A stretch of DNA of 35,585 nt from Candidatus Thorarchaeota archaeon (GCA_020348985.1 CP070761.1:2157217-2192801); one strand, 5' to 3'. Counted from the first letter of the stretch, positions 1 through 8,817 are shown. The notes: a model not told the origin generated them from the letters alone. Program-made: numbers and translations.

Positions 1-75
1 GTGTTGGAGACCTTCGTAGACCAGCTAAGAGCCGAAGTCGTCCAAGAACTAGGAAGTCCGCCTTTCGAGAAGTAA
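1..75 (+). CDS. possible 3' end of an unidentified gene entering from the left
   Basis: The first frame is open from base 1 and ends with TAA at 73-75, giving 24 residues ending in GSPPFEK with a coding-like mix of charged and hydrophobic residues. It would overlap the 3' end of the convergent CYTH gene by about 27 bases. The fragment is too short to assign a family, and it could be chance. Confidence 0.3.
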   Translation: MLETFVDQLRAEVVQELGSPPFEK

Positions 76-636
76 CTCCAAATACGACTTCCGAGTGGAC
101 TCAGCTGGATCGAGACCCATCTTTCTAGCCAGCTCGAATATCGTCTCCCTGGTCGGCTGAATCTGATCTTCGGAAAACACAACTAGCTCAAGCTCTGCAT
201 ACACACCCAGTTCCTCAACCTCATCGATGCTGACCGTGAAACCATCAAGGGCGAAGTACTTGCGGTTCTTCTTTATTGAGGCCACGTAGTTGAAACCAAG
301 CTCTATCAAAATCGACTTGAATGCATCACTGTCAGATATGCCCGTAGAGAGCTCTAAGCGTGTTTTCGAGAGTCTGTCTATCTTCTTCCCCTTGTAGGTC
401 AATTCAGAACGAGGGTAGGAAGGATCTAAGGATTCATCACTGACTTTACCATGGATGCGGGTTCTCAGGCGCAGGGCTTCGTCAGTCAATGAGAATTGCC
501 TGCAAGGATGGTCGTAATAGTCATCAACCTGGTACTCGGATTTCGTTTCTCTTGCGCCCAATTCTGTGAGTGCGTCGTGGACTTGATTGAGGCTCGCTAC
601 GGGAATCTTCACTTCTACCTCTATGGTCTTATTCAT
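49..636 (-). CDS. cyaB: CYTH-domain protein, CyaB-like (class IV adenylate cyclase family)
   Basis: A 195-residue single-domain protein of the CYTH superfamily, the usual length for archaeal CyaB-like proteins. The signature ExExK motif is at the N-terminus (E6, E8, K10). Alternating charged strands follow, such as ELTYKGKK, RLELSTGI and SIDEVEELG, as expected for the tunnel-shaped barrel that binds a triphosphate and divalent metals. Family members include class IV adenylate cyclases and thiamine-triphosphatase or tripolyphosphatase enzymes. The sequence alone does not separate these, and most archaeal members are uncharacterised. Its start lies about 80-150 bp from the divergent threonine synthase start, and GAGGCTG upstream can serve as ribosome-binding site. 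The family is fairly certain; the substrate is open. Confidence 0.8.
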   Translation of the reverse strand: MNKTIEVEVKIPVASLNQVHDALTELGARETKSEYQVDDYYDHPCRQFSLTDEALRLRTRIHGKVSDESLDPSYPRSELTYKGKKIDRLSKTRLELSTGISDSDAFKSILIELGFNYVASIKKNRKYFALDGFTVSIDEVEELGVYAELELVVFSEDQIQPTRETIFELARKMGLDPAESTRKSYLELLLERRTS

Positions 637-787
637 TCTACTTCAGCCTCTTTATGAAAACCAGCGAGAGAATCCTACGTCCAGAAGTTAGGTCTTTTCA
701 TTCTGAGATACAATCGTGTGCTACAAGAGGACAACTTGTGCGGCCATAATCCACATAACTACACTGATTTCTACTGAGTTGGCTGAT

Positions 788-2047
788 TTGGCGTTGTCAA
801 GAGTCAAACTGTACAAGTGCGCAAAATGCGGCAATGAATACACTGACGACACAGTCCCAGCCAATGATGGCTGTGGAGGAAGAATAGACATCGAATTCGA
901 CCTGGAGTCCTTGAAGGAATCAATCTCTCGGGAATCCCTCCGGAAACGTGGCGGAGGTCTTTGGAAGTACTTTGAGCTAATGCCTCTCCGGGAGAGAGAG
1001 AACATAGTAACGTTGGGAGAAGGCGGAACGCCTCTTCTGCCGGCAAGACGACTTGGAGAGGAGATGGGCTTTAGAAATCTCTTCATCAAGATTGAAACTG
1101 TCAATCCATCGGGATCTTTCAAAGATCGACCGATATGTGTGGGGATAAGCCGTGCGCTAGAAGATGGAGTAGGAACGGTTTCTGCTGCTTCCTCGGGTAA
1201 TGCTGCTGCATCAATGTCCACATATGCGGCAAAGTCAGGACTCAGGGCTGTGGTTTTTGTGCCGGAAGATGCACCGGCTGCAAAGCTCATTCATCTCAGG
1301 ACCCTTGGAGCTCATGTATTCAGGGTGAAGAAGGTCCAAGAGGGTATAGACCCCACAACAACGCTGCTCGAGTCTGCCTGCAAAGAATTTGGATGGACAC
1401 CCTCTCCGTCCTTTGGTCCATTCAATTGTTTTCAATTCGAAGGCACCAAGTCAATGGGATACGAAATCGCAGAACAGATGAATTGGGATCCACCAGACTG
1501 GGTTCTATACCCGACTGGCAGCGGAGGACTAATGGCAGGAAGCTCCAAGGGATTCAAGGAATTCCAGGAAATGGGACTCATTGAACGAGTCCCAAGACCA
1601 GTTATTGTGCAACCAAACGGGTGCGCTCCGATTGTTCGAGCATTCAAGGAAGAGCAGGACCCGCTTGATATCAAACCTTGGGATTCCAACGAGACCGTTG
1701 CAGGTGGACTTGCAGATCCGTTTCCTTGGGATGGGGATGCAGCTTTGAACTACCTGAACAAGGCCAACGGCGAGGCCATATCAGTTTCTGACGAGAGCAT
1801 TGAAAGATATCTTCTGCTTCTAGGGAAGCTGGAGGGGGTCTTTGCAGAGCCGAGTGGTGTGGCTGCTCTTGCCGGACTAGAGCACCTTGCCCAAGATGGG
1901 ATCATTGACAAACAAGATCGAATCGTTGTTCCCATAACTGGTTCTGGGTTCAAAGATTTGGCAACATCCGATCGCCTAACGCCCCAAGTGCAAGTGATAA
2001 TACCGGACACCACAGAGCTTAGCAGGGCCCTAGCAGGGCGTGTTTGA
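788..2047 (+). CDS. thrC: threonine synthase
   Basis: Converts O-phosphohomoserine to threonine with pyridoxal phosphate in the cytoplasm. The protein opens with a small zinc-ribbon-like stretch (KLYKCAKCGNEY), as in archaeal and class II threonine synthases. It then has the PLP lysine motif NPSGSFKDRP (lysine codon at 1121), the serine/asparagine loop SSGNAAASMS, and the glycine-rich phosphate-binding loop YPTGSGGLMAG. The frame is open back to a GTG at 716. The 24 residues that adds (MCYKRTTCAAIIH...) do not look like the family, so a TTG at 788 or 794, just before the zinc ribbon, is preferred; the start is uncertain. It is divergent from the CYTH gene, and the methyltransferase follows after 23 bp. 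No other threonine-pathway genes are in the window. Confidence 0.92.
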   Translation: MALSRVKLYKCAKCGNEYTDDTVPANDGCGGRIDIEFDLESLKESISRESLRKRGGGLWKYFELMPLRERENIVTLGEGGTPLLPARRLGEEMGFRNLFIKIETVNPSGSFKDRPICVGISRALEDGVGTVSAASSGNAAASMSTYAAKSGLRAVVFVPEDAPAAKLIHLRTLGAHVFRVKKVQEGIDPTTTLLESACKEFGWTPSPSFGPFNCFQFEGTKSMGYEIAEQMNWDPPDWVLYPTGSGGLMAGSSKGFKEFQEMGLIERVPRPVIVQPNGCAPIVRAFKEEQDPLDIKPWDSNETVAGGLADPFPWDGDAALNYLNKANGEAISVSDESIERYLLLLGKLEGVFAEPSGVAALAGLEHLAQDGIIDKQDRIVVPITGSGFKDLATSDRLTPQVQVIIPDTTELSRALAGRV

Positions 2048-2070
2048 GCAACAGACGACGGTGAGTTCCG

Positions 2071-3048
2071 TTGGCCGAAAAGAAGAGAAAACAAAGAGCA
2101 AAGGAACTGGCCAAGGAGTTTGGTTACCTACCGTACATGACTGAACGCTACCTTGCATTGTGGGGAGAGGAGGAGACTCTGTCTTTTCTTGAGGCGTGCG
2201 AAATAGCCCCGAAAACTGCTATCAGGATCAATTCTCTGAAGATGCCTATTGAGCAGACTGTTAGGAGAATGAAGCGGAAGGGCATCGCACTAAAGAGAGT
2301 ACCTTGGCTTGAAGAGGGCTTCACTGCAGACTTTGGTGATCGTACTCCGGGCTCTCTGTTTGAACACTTGTTTGGTCACTACTACGTTCAAGGCGTGCCT
2401 TCTATGACCGTAGTGAAGGCTCTTGATCCACAGAAGGGAGAAGTTGTGATGGACTTGGCCTCTGCTCCGGGAGGGAAGACAACACACATCTCTCAGTTGA
2501 TGGAGAACACTGGTACTGTATTCTCTATTGAGTTGGATCGACTGAGGATGAGGAGTCTTGTAAATAACATTCAGCGATGTGGAGTAACTAATGCTATTGC
2601 TCTTCGTGGAGATGCCAGGAAATTGGACGGTCTTGGAGTTGCCCCTGACCGCATTCTGTTGGATGCACCATGCTCTGGTGAGGGCCTAATCCCATTAGAC
2701 CCCGCGAGAAAGAGAAGTAAGACCATGGCTGACATTAGATACTGTGCAACAAGACAGGATGAGCTGCTTGATTCGGTCATCAAAACTCTTGCTCCTGGAG
2801 GTGTTCTCGTCTACTCCACCTGTTCGATAGCCCCAGAAGAGAACGAGTACGTCATCGACAGCATTCTTGGAAAACATCCGGAGATGAAGATTATACAGAT
2901 CGATCAAGAATTCGGTGTGCCAGGTTACACCCAGCCATATGGCGTGTCACTTGATGTTTCCCTCTCGCAATCGAGAAGATTCCTTCCGCATATCCATGGC
3001 CTAGAGGGATTCTTCATCTGTAAGATGAGAAAGGAGGGAGATAGATGA
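2071..3048 (+). CDS. NSUN/RsmB-type RNA cytosine-C5 methyltransferase
   Basis: SAM-dependent m5C methyltransferase of the NOL1/NOP2/Sun family, acting on tRNA or rRNA. The 325-residue protein has the SAM-binding segment MDLASAPGGKTTHIS. It has motif IV, LLDAPCSGEG, with the product-release cysteine C201, and motif VI, YSTCSIAPEENE, with the nucleophilic cysteine C251. Both cysteines are present, so it should be active. The N-terminal part (about 1-90) includes the RINSLKM-type segment typical of the family. It starts with TTG at 2071 and its stop overlaps the start of the next gene (ATGA). Translational coupling to a Nip7/PUA protein supports a role in rRNA or tRNA maturation. Whether the target is tRNA (Trm4-like) or rRNA cannot be decided from sequence. 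Confidence 0.92.
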   Translation: MAEKKRKQRAKELAKEFGYLPYMTERYLALWGEEETLSFLEACEIAPKTAIRINSLKMPIEQTVRRMKRKGIALKRVPWLEEGFTADFGDRTPGSLFEHLFGHYYVQGVPSMTVVKALDPQKGEVVMDLASAPGGKTTHISQLMENTGTVFSIELDRLRMRSLVNNIQRCGVTNAIALRGDARKLDGLGVAPDRILLDAPCSGEGLIPLDPARKRSKTMADIRYCATRQDELLDSVIKTLAPGGVLVYSTCSIAPEENEYVIDSILGKHPEMKIIQIDQEFGVPGYTQPYGVSLDVSLSQSRRFLPHIHGLEGFFICKMRKEGDR

Positions 3049-3584
3049 GTCTTGAGATAGTTAGCCAACTGGACTGGCAGATGGTCACAGAGGTCGTGGA
3101 CCAGGAGTTTGGTGAAGGAGTCACTAAGACTCTGAGAGGGAGACTCATGCCGGTCTCAAAGAAGTCGAAGAAAGGCATCTCCTACTACTTGGTGTCTTCT
3201 GATTGGATGAGGTTTCTGCAGAACAAGTTCACGGACTTTGAGCCCGCACATCTGGGACGGCGATTCGGCGACATAGTAGAGGGAAGATTCAGATTCAGTC
3301 TGTCGATGCTTGATGAGCTGAAGGATGTGACACCGAATCATTTGGTTGTTTCTGGAAAAGGCGCTGAAGCATTCACGTACGGGAGGAGTATCCTGAAGGA
3401 ATCGGTTGTTGAGGTTGCACCAGGGCTTTCAAGAGAACAGAGAGTCGTAGTCCTGAATAAGCACGGAGACTGCCTAGGATTGGCGTCTCTCACAGTGGAC
3501 TCCGAAAGAATAGGGCGCCTCGGTCCCGACCGTCTTGTAGCGAAAAACCTTGCAGACATTGGATGGTACATTCGCAATGAATGA
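3045..3584 (+). CDS. Nip7-like pre-PUA/PUA-domain RNA-binding protein
   Basis: A 179-residue protein whose C-terminal half (about 98-175) reads as a PUA domain: VVEVAPGLSREQRVVVLNKHGDCLGLASLT followed by LVAKNLADIGWYIR. The N-terminal half, with SSDWMRFLQNKF, resembles the pre-PUA domain of Nip7, a ribosome-biogenesis factor that binds pre-rRNA. The ATG overlaps the methyltransferase stop by four bases, so the two are co-translated. NOL1/NOP2/Sun methyltransferases and PUA proteins are often coupled or fused in archaea, so it may help deliver the RNA substrate. The PUA domain is solid; the Nip7 assignment is probable. It ends 16 bp before the convergent PAC2 gene. Confidence 0.78.
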   Translation: MSLEIVSQLDWQMVTEVVDQEFGEGVTKTLRGRLMPVSKKSKKGISYYLVSSDWMRFLQNKFTDFEPAHLGRRFGDIVEGRFRFSLSMLDELKDVTPNHLVVSGKGAEAFTYGRSILKESVVEVAPGLSREQRVVVLNKHGDCLGLASLTVDSERIGRLGPDRLVAKNLADIGWYIRNE

Positions 3585-3600
3585 GATTCGGGTTATAGAT

Positions 3601-4356
3601 CTACAGATACATGGAAGCAGGATCATCCCTTTCTTCAATACTCTTGCGCATCTTCTCCAGACGTTCAATCTCACGAGACTCTTCCAAGAGTTGGTCAACA
3701 TTCGCCTTGACGCCGAAAACATCGTTTATCTTCTCAAGCATAGTAGCTGCAGATCGTGGGTCTGGTCTGCCCCTCGTGGCATAGGATAGCAAGCCAATAC
3801 CTGGAGTGTCACGCATCTCAAGTTCAGCCAAAAGCAGTGCCAGCGGGCCAGCAACAAAGAGCCCCTCCTCCAATATCGGAACAGCCCACTTCTCCACCAT
3901 AGATTTGTACGCTGCAGTAGGAACGCATCTGATACTGTCTCCATCGCCCTCTTCCTTGAAGCTCATGTCAAGTCCCCCCAAGAGAATAGTTTCTGCGAAT
4001 TCGTTCTCCGCAATCCAATCTGCAAGCCGATCTATGAAGTTCCATTGGTCAGACTGATGTGGTTGAAATCTCGGCACAAGGAAGACCATCTTCTTCTCAG
4101 CGTATGAGTAGATCTCAAACGGAAGCACTAGTCGCTCGTTTTCCATGGATACAAACAACGGCAGCATGTCGCTTTTGATGAAGCCTACTCTGTCTGCCTT
4201 GAGTGTCCTTGTTAGATGAGCTGTGCTCAGAAAGCCTACCTCACCGAGTCCATGGAAGCCAGTTAGAAGCGTGGAACCAGGCTCTATCTTGAATCCATTT
4301 TTGAGGATAATCCTAAACGATGAGGGTCTTGTTGCCACAAATGCCATTCTATTCAA
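3601..4356 (-). CDS. PAC2-family proteasome assembly chaperone
   Basis: A 251-residue PAC2-family (DUF75) protein. The typical opening is present (GSTLLTGFHGLGEVGFLSTAHL), followed by a Rossmann-like core with ETILLGGLD and the ending segment GLFVAGPLALLLAELEMRDTPGIGLLSYATRGRPDPRSA in several strands and helices. The last 50 residues (about 200-245) are highly charged and probably form a coiled coil. The chain ends in M-Y-L, which fits the HbYX (hydrophobic-tyrosine-any) tail that lets archaeal PbaB and eukaryotic Pba1-Pba2 dock into 20S alpha-ring pockets. A role as a proteasome assembly factor or gate-binding protein is inferred. The proteasome beta gene is elsewhere in this window. The start could be 4356 or the ATG at 4347; GAGG lies just upstream. 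Confidence 0.85.
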   Translation of the reverse strand: MNRMAFVATRPSSFRIILKNGFKIEPGSTLLTGFHGLGEVGFLSTAHLTRTLKADRVGFIKSDMLPLFVSMENERLVLPFEIYSYAEKKMVFLVPRFQPHQSDQWNFIDRLADWIAENEFAETILLGGLDMSFKEEGDGDSIRCVPTAAYKSMVEKWAVPILEEGLFVAGPLALLLAELEMRDTPGIGLLSYATRGRPDPRSAATMLEKINDVFGVKANVDQLLEESREIERLEKMRKSIEERDDPASMYL

Positions 4357-4510
4357 ACCTCAGTCGGAAGATGTGTGAGATTAAGCAATGCACACAGTCA
4401 TCTGACAGCTGGGGGTCAAATTGGGACCTTTTAGAGCTTTGTCATAGCTGCGGAACACTGCCTTAAGCCGCTGGAGCTATAGCGAAACGAGTTATGTAGG
4501 GTCTTTCATC

Positions 4511-5185
4511 CTACACTGGCCTGAGTGCATGAAGCCGAACCTTAGCGATATCGCGACGAGTTTCTGCGTCTGTGCGCATCCTCCGAAGATCAGCACTCTT
4601 GTTCTTGAGAATCTCGTCCATCGTAGTTCCGAGATTGTCTTTTGTGACAAGTAGACGCACATCATCCCCAATTGATTCAATCACATTCGTTGGCACAATG
4701 ATGTCGATATCTTCCCTTAGTCCAATGGCTTCAAGCTTCTCCTCGAAGAAGCTGCCTCCAACTGTCAACCATGCTGAACCGTCAACATCAAAATCAACGT
4801 CGATTGTTCTGCCAACCTTGACGCCATCTTTATCGAAAATGTCGAGCTTTTCCAGTTTGGTGAGACGTATTTCGCCCTCTGGGATAGCTTCGTCATCCAG
4901 AGTTGTCTTCAGATTATCCACCGTCGTGCTAAGGTGAATCTTGTTTCCAAACTTCTCAATGAATGATGCGTTGAATAATGGATCCTTGTCTGGAATGACC
5001 CTAATTGCTTCTAGGAATTCCTCCAATCTGGGACCCGCAAGTATGAACTGAGAGAGGCGAAGATTGCCATCAAATGTGAATGTGAAGTCTGTTATCTTGC
5101 CTATCTTCTTGTCTTTTGAATCAACAACATCAAGCTTCTTCAACTCTCTGCAACAGAAAGATCGTGTTAGCTCCATGGTCATCAT
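4511..5185 (-). CDS. tandem PRC-barrel-like protein
   Basis: A protein of about 224 residues with two similar halves. Each half has a short strand pattern: first KKLDVVDSKDKKIGKITDF, then EKLDIFDKDGVKVGRTIDV. This is the signature of PRC-barrel domains, small beta-barrels found in photosynthetic reaction centres, RimM and many archaeal proteins of unknown role. In each half, a segment mentions a residue set such as IEKFGNKIHL or IESIGDDVRL, consistent with duplication of a longer unit. The open frame runs back to 5239. A TATA-like box on this strand at 5208-5215 puts transcription start near 5185, where ATGATGACCATG gives three in-frame ATGs. The protein is therefore probably made from a leaderless message starting MMTMELT. 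No enzyme motif, signal peptide or membrane segment is seen. Confidence 0.72.
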   Translation of the reverse strand: MMTMELTRSFCCRELKKLDVVDSKDKKIGKITDFTFTFDGNLRLSQFILAGPRLEEFLEAIRVIPDKDPLFNASFIEKFGNKIHLSTTVDNLKTTLDDEAIPEGEIRLTKLEKLDIFDKDGVKVGRTIDVDFDVDGSAWLTVGGSFFEEKLEAIGLREDIDIIVPTNVIESIGDDVRLLVTKDNLGTTMDEILKNKSADLRRMRTDAETRRDIAKVRLHALRPV

Positions 5186-5207
5186 GCATTCCAGCAGAGA
5201 GACATCC

Positions 5208-5215
5208 AAATAAAG
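5208..5215 (-). promoter_or_regulatory. TATA box for the PRC-barrel gene
   Basis: On the minus strand this reads TTTATTTG, close to the archaeal TATA consensus. It lies 23-30 nt before the ATG cluster at 5176-5185, which supports the shortened start and a leaderless transcript. Confidence 0.5.
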
Positions 5216-5295
5216 GCTGGGGCAGACATACACAGACACTTTTTCTCAGAGCTCTTTTGGAGTAAACTGATGTCATTTGACTCTTTGATTAAGCT

Positions 5296-7599
5296 ATGGC
5301 AATGATGATTAGGACAAACACTAATAGGAACTGGCCCGAGCTGGAAAAGCGCATTCCGTCAATCGGAGTGGAGACTGAATTGAGCACCCTGAGAGAACTG
5401 GAACTCGAGCAGACTGCTCCAAGACTATTGGAGGTCCTTAGGAGACAAGGTCTTGCAAGGCTAACAAAGTTCCAGATGGATGCGATCGAGCAGGGGATTA
5501 TGAGGAGGACAAACCAGCTTCTTGTGACGGTAGACTATGATGAAGCCTATCAGATTGCAGAGATTGCTCTTCTCAATCGAGTGGCCTCGGATTTCAAAGC
5601 CAAAGGCATAGTAGTGTGTCCCAATCCACACCAAGCAGAGAAGAAGTTCCAATCTCTCAGTCAGAAGTGCAGGAGACTAGGGATCGAATCTACCGAGATT
5701 ATCAGAAGAAGAAAGGCAATTAGACAAAAGCTGGGAAGCGGCCGGGTTATTGTTGCTACATACCAGTCACTGGGAATAGCCATCTCACTGCACCCGGAAA
5801 TCCTTGAAGACGTCGAATGTGTTCTGGTTGATAGATTGGATTTGATAGGGCAGCCTCAGCTCGGTGCAACATTGGAGAGTGCACTTGTAACTCTGATGGG
5901 AAGCGACTCAGAGATCCAGTACATCGGGATTCTACCGCCTGTACTGGACCTAGATGAACTAAGCCAGTGGATGAACGCCCGTATAGTTGAGGATTTCAAA
6001 CAGGAAGTGCGTCGGATATACAGTGTAAAGGCCTTTGAAGAAGCAGACGAATCACTTGCTGACCTTACGGAGTTTGTCCACTATCGGCACGGACAAATCA
6101 TCATTCTGTGTGCAGACTCGTCAACCAGCGAAGAACTCGCGGGCAAGCTGTCAGGAACCATTGAGAGTGATCGTGATGTTGCTTTAGATCTTCGGCTTTC
6201 TCCTGAACAGCGGGATGATTTGCGACATCAATCGATAGAACTAGGGAGAATCTATCCCGATTGCGATATGACTGAGCGACTCGAAGAGATGTTTGCAAGA
6301 GGTGTCGCCTTCTTTCACGAAGGGGTGTCTAGGGCCCAGCGCCGCCTGATATCCAGATCATGGAAACAGAGAGAGCTTCCTGTCCTGGTGATGCCAACGG
6401 GATTTGCCATGGGAAGTGACCTTAGGTCAACTATTGTCTTCCTAATGGGTGTGTTTATGCAAGAAACAGATGAGGTTCTTTCTGACGAGGATAGTCTGAC
6501 GATGCTCTCCGAATGGAGGCTAAATGACGTCTTTAATTCCGCAGGAAGAACAGGTATCGATAACGAAGCGTTCGGGATTGTAGTTGTTGACAATCAGACG
6601 GAAAGAGAGCGCGTCCTTGCCAAGTATTTCAACGTAGACTCAGAAGGGAACATCCGCCCTCGCCTCGGAGAAGTAGACAGTGCAATGGACGACCCTGAGA
6701 ATGCGCAAGATCTAGTTCTTCGACAGATATGTGGAGGCACAAGGCAGACTGACGATCCTTATTCAGTTCTGGATCGTTCCTACTGGGCAGAATCCAACCG
6801 AACAACAAGCATCACTTCGGAGGAGATTCTCGCCACCGATAATGCTTCAGTTGAGGCCCTAGTGTCTCTGAGAGCAACAAAGACCACGGCAGACAGAGCC
6901 GAGGAGATACCTGACAAGGATGTGAGACTCGTTTCAGTTAACCCAGTTAAGATAGAAGGTCTGGTCCACAGTGCAACAAGAGACCTTTGGCATCATGTGG
7001 TGTTGAGAGCAGGCGAGGGAGTTTCATGCACATGTGAGTCTTGGAAGTTCCAAGGTATTAGAAGGCACAGACTCTGCAAGCACCTCGTCAAGTTCGCATC
7101 TTTCGCATTGAATGATGATGATTCCAAACCTTATGCGCGATCGGTAACGATTCAGGCTCTTCGAGGCCTAGAAATCCTTCGGGAACTCGAAAGCGATGGG
7201 TTGATTGTGAGAGAAAAAGACTCGTTCCGTTGCTCTACACTTGGACGTAATGTTTCAGTACTTGGTGTCCCTGTCAAGGATGCAAAAGCTGTGATGAGAA
7301 CGCTCGGAGGAAAGAAGGGAGAGCTGAACAAGATACTTCTGACTGTATCTAAGTTTAGGACTGGACTGCCTCGCTCAATGCTGAAGCGGACTCTAGACAG
7401 AGTGAGCTTGGAGAGCTTGAACGAGATTGTGGCGCAGACGAATGATCCACCCGGAGTTGTAGAGAATATAGTAGAGGAGATACAATACATCAACTCTATT
7501 CTGCTACGTCTCATGGCAGGTTCATCACGCAGGGGACTAAACAAGGAGAGTTTCAAGCTAGATCAGATTCTACTGAAACTACTGGACGAAATAGGTTAA
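5296..7599 (+). CDS. Ski2/Hel308-like helicase homologue with degenerate ATPase motifs and a SWIM zinc finger
   Basis: A 767-residue protein with a superfamily-2 helicase layout. A Q-motif-like segment (LARLTKFQMDAIEQG) leads into strands where the P-loop should be, but residues about 75-84 read LLVTVDYDEAY with no GxGKT. The Walker B site reads VLVDRLD (D179, R180) instead of DExH/DEAD. Later motifs survive: FFHEGVSRAQRRLISRSWK, the motif V segment MPTGFAMGSDLRS, and motif VI, NSAGRTGID (R418). A SWIM finger follows, C578-x-C580-x13-C594-x-H596, then a winged-helix-like C-terminus. It is likely a nucleic-acid-binding scaffold that does not hydrolyse ATP. Family members with SWIM fingers act in recombination and DNA-protein complexes; its own role is unknown. 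An intact relative lies at 26221. Confidence 0.75.
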   Translation: MAMMIRTNTNRNWPELEKRIPSIGVETELSTLRELELEQTAPRLLEVLRRQGLARLTKFQMDAIEQGIMRRTNQLLVTVDYDEAYQIAEIALLNRVASDFKAKGIVVCPNPHQAEKKFQSLSQKCRRLGIESTEIIRRRKAIRQKLGSGRVIVATYQSLGIAISLHPEILEDVECVLVDRLDLIGQPQLGATLESALVTLMGSDSEIQYIGILPPVLDLDELSQWMNARIVEDFKQEVRRIYSVKAFEEADESLADLTEFVHYRHGQIIILCADSSTSEELAGKLSGTIESDRDVALDLRLSPEQRDDLRHQSIELGRIYPDCDMTERLEEMFARGVAFFHEGVSRAQRRLISRSWKQRELPVLVMPTGFAMGSDLRSTIVFLMGVFMQETDEVLSDEDSLTMLSEWRLNDVFNSAGRTGIDNEAFGIVVVDNQTERERVLAKYFNVDSEGNIRPRLGEVDSAMDDPENAQDLVLRQICGGTRQTDDPYSVLDRSYWAESNRTTSITSEEILATDNASVEALVSLRATKTTADRAEEIPDKDVRLVSVNPVKIEGLVHSATRDLWHHVVLRAGEGVSCTCESWKFQGIRRHRLCKHLVKFASFALNDDDSKPYARSVTIQALRGLEILRELESDGLIVREKDSFRCSTLGRNVSVLGVPVKDAKAVMRTLGGKKGELNKILLTVSKFRTGLPRSMLKRTLDRVSLESLNEIVAQTNDPPGVVENIVEEIQYINSILLRLMAGSSRRGLNKESFKLDQILLKLLDEIG

Positions 7600-7608
7600 C
7601 TTTTATTT
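7600..7608 (+). promoter_or_regulatory. TATA box for sucCD
   Basis: CTTTTATTT matches the archaeal TATA consensus and directly follows the stop of the helicase-like gene. It predicts transcription start near 7627, ahead of the chosen sucC ATG at 7672. Confidence 0.5.
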
Positions 7609-7671
7609 GGGCCGCATCGGTGCGGGCTCTTGCCCGTGCACTCACGGACAAAACTTTCCATGGTGAGTCTG

Positions 7672-8817
7672 ATGAAGCTTTTCGAGCATGAAGCGAAAGA
7701 TATCTTCCGAGCCTTTAGAATGCCCACCCCTCCTGGCGGCGTAGCAAAGACTCCTCAAGAAGCTAAGAGAGTTGCAGTCGAAGTTGGGAAACCAGTAGTC
7801 GTGAAGGCCCAAGTACTTGCGGGCAAGAGAGGAAAGGCCGGGGGCGTGAAGTTCGCAGACACTCCAGAGGAGGCTGAGACCCACGCCAAGGATATTCTCA
7901 AGCTCAGAATCAACGACCTGCCTGTAGAAGCGGTACTGATTGAGGAGAAACTCGAGATTGAACAGGAGATTTACGCAGGCATCACTATAGACCGGAATCG
8001 AAGGAAGTATGTTGTGATAGGCAGTGCAGCTGGAGGCATGTCAATTGAGGAGCTGGCAGAGGAGAATCCCGAGAAGATCATCAAGATGTATGTTGACCCG
8101 TTGGGAGACTTCCTGCCATTCGAAGCTCGTAAGATGGCACTTGCCATGGGATTCAAGGGAAAGCAGATTCAACAATTGGCAAGCTTCTTTCTGAAGCTAT
8201 GGGAGATAGTCAAAGCATACGATGTTGAGCTGACCGAGATTAATCCACTCATTCTTACCAAGGATGGAAGATTCCTTGCGGCTGATGCAAGGCTGAATGT
8301 GGATGATAGCGCTTTGTACCGTCACAAGGAGCTGATTGAGGGTTTTAGGAGAGAGTCAGCTGAACAGAACGAACGTGAAAGGTTGGCCTCTGAGAATGAT
8401 ATGGCATATGTTGAACTTGACGGCAATATTGCTTGCATCTGCAACGGTGCCGGACTAACCATGGCAACTCTTGACGCAGTAACACTCTATGGTGGAAATG
8501 CCAGCACCTTCTTGGACCTCGGAGGCGGAGCAACTGCAGAACGTGTAGAGAAAGGCATCGAGATTGCGATGATGTATCCTAAAGTAAAGGCAATCCTCGT
8601 CAATATCATGGGAGGAATTACAAGATGTGACGAAGTTGCCAAGGGCATCATAGCTGCAAGAAGAGACGGTGACATTACGGTACCACTAGTTATTCGCATG
8701 GTAGGCACTAATGAAGAAGAAGGGCAGGAGATTCTCCAGAAGGAGGGAATCCCTTTTCTGAAGACTATGGAAGAGGCGGCTTCGAAGGTGGTCGAGCTAG
8801 TAAAGGAGGTAGCATGA
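7672..8817 (+). CDS. sucC: succinyl-CoA ligase beta subunit
   Basis: Beta subunit of the enzyme that interconverts succinyl-CoA and succinate with formation or use of a nucleoside triphosphate, in the oxidative or reductive TCA cycle. The N-terminal ATP-grasp domain starts with the family hallmark MKLFEHEAKDIFRAF and continues with VVKAQVLAGKRGKAGGVKF. The C-terminal flavodoxin-like domain has NGAGLTMATLDAV and LGGGATAERVEKG. The frame is open to a TTG at 7630, but the ATG at 7672 is preferred because it fits the family start and has GGTGAG five bases before it. The result is 381 residues, normal for SucC. It is in operon with sucD, which starts two bases after its stop. Confidence 0.95.
   Translation: MKLFEHEAKDIFRAFRMPTPPGGVAKTPQEAKRVAVEVGKPVVVKAQVLAGKRGKAGGVKFADTPEEAETHAKDILKLRINDLPVEAVLIEEKLEIEQEIYAGITIDRNRRKYVVIGSAAGGMSIEELAEENPEKIIKMYVDPLGDFLPFEARKMALAMGFKGKQIQQLASFFLKLWEIVKAYDVELTEINPLILTKDGRFLAADARLNVDDSALYRHKELIEGFRRESAEQNERERLASENDMAYVELDGNIACICNGAGLTMATLDAVTLYGGNASTFLDLGGGATAERVEKGIEIAMMYPKVKAILVNIMGGITRCDEVAKGIIAARRDGDITVPLVIRMVGTNEEEGQEILQKEGIPFLKTMEEAASKVVELVKEVA

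Noticed and set aside
721..1290. 189-residue open frame on the minus strand opposite threonine synthase
   Set aside because: Antisense shadow; composition dominated by Ser, Pro and Arg without motif.
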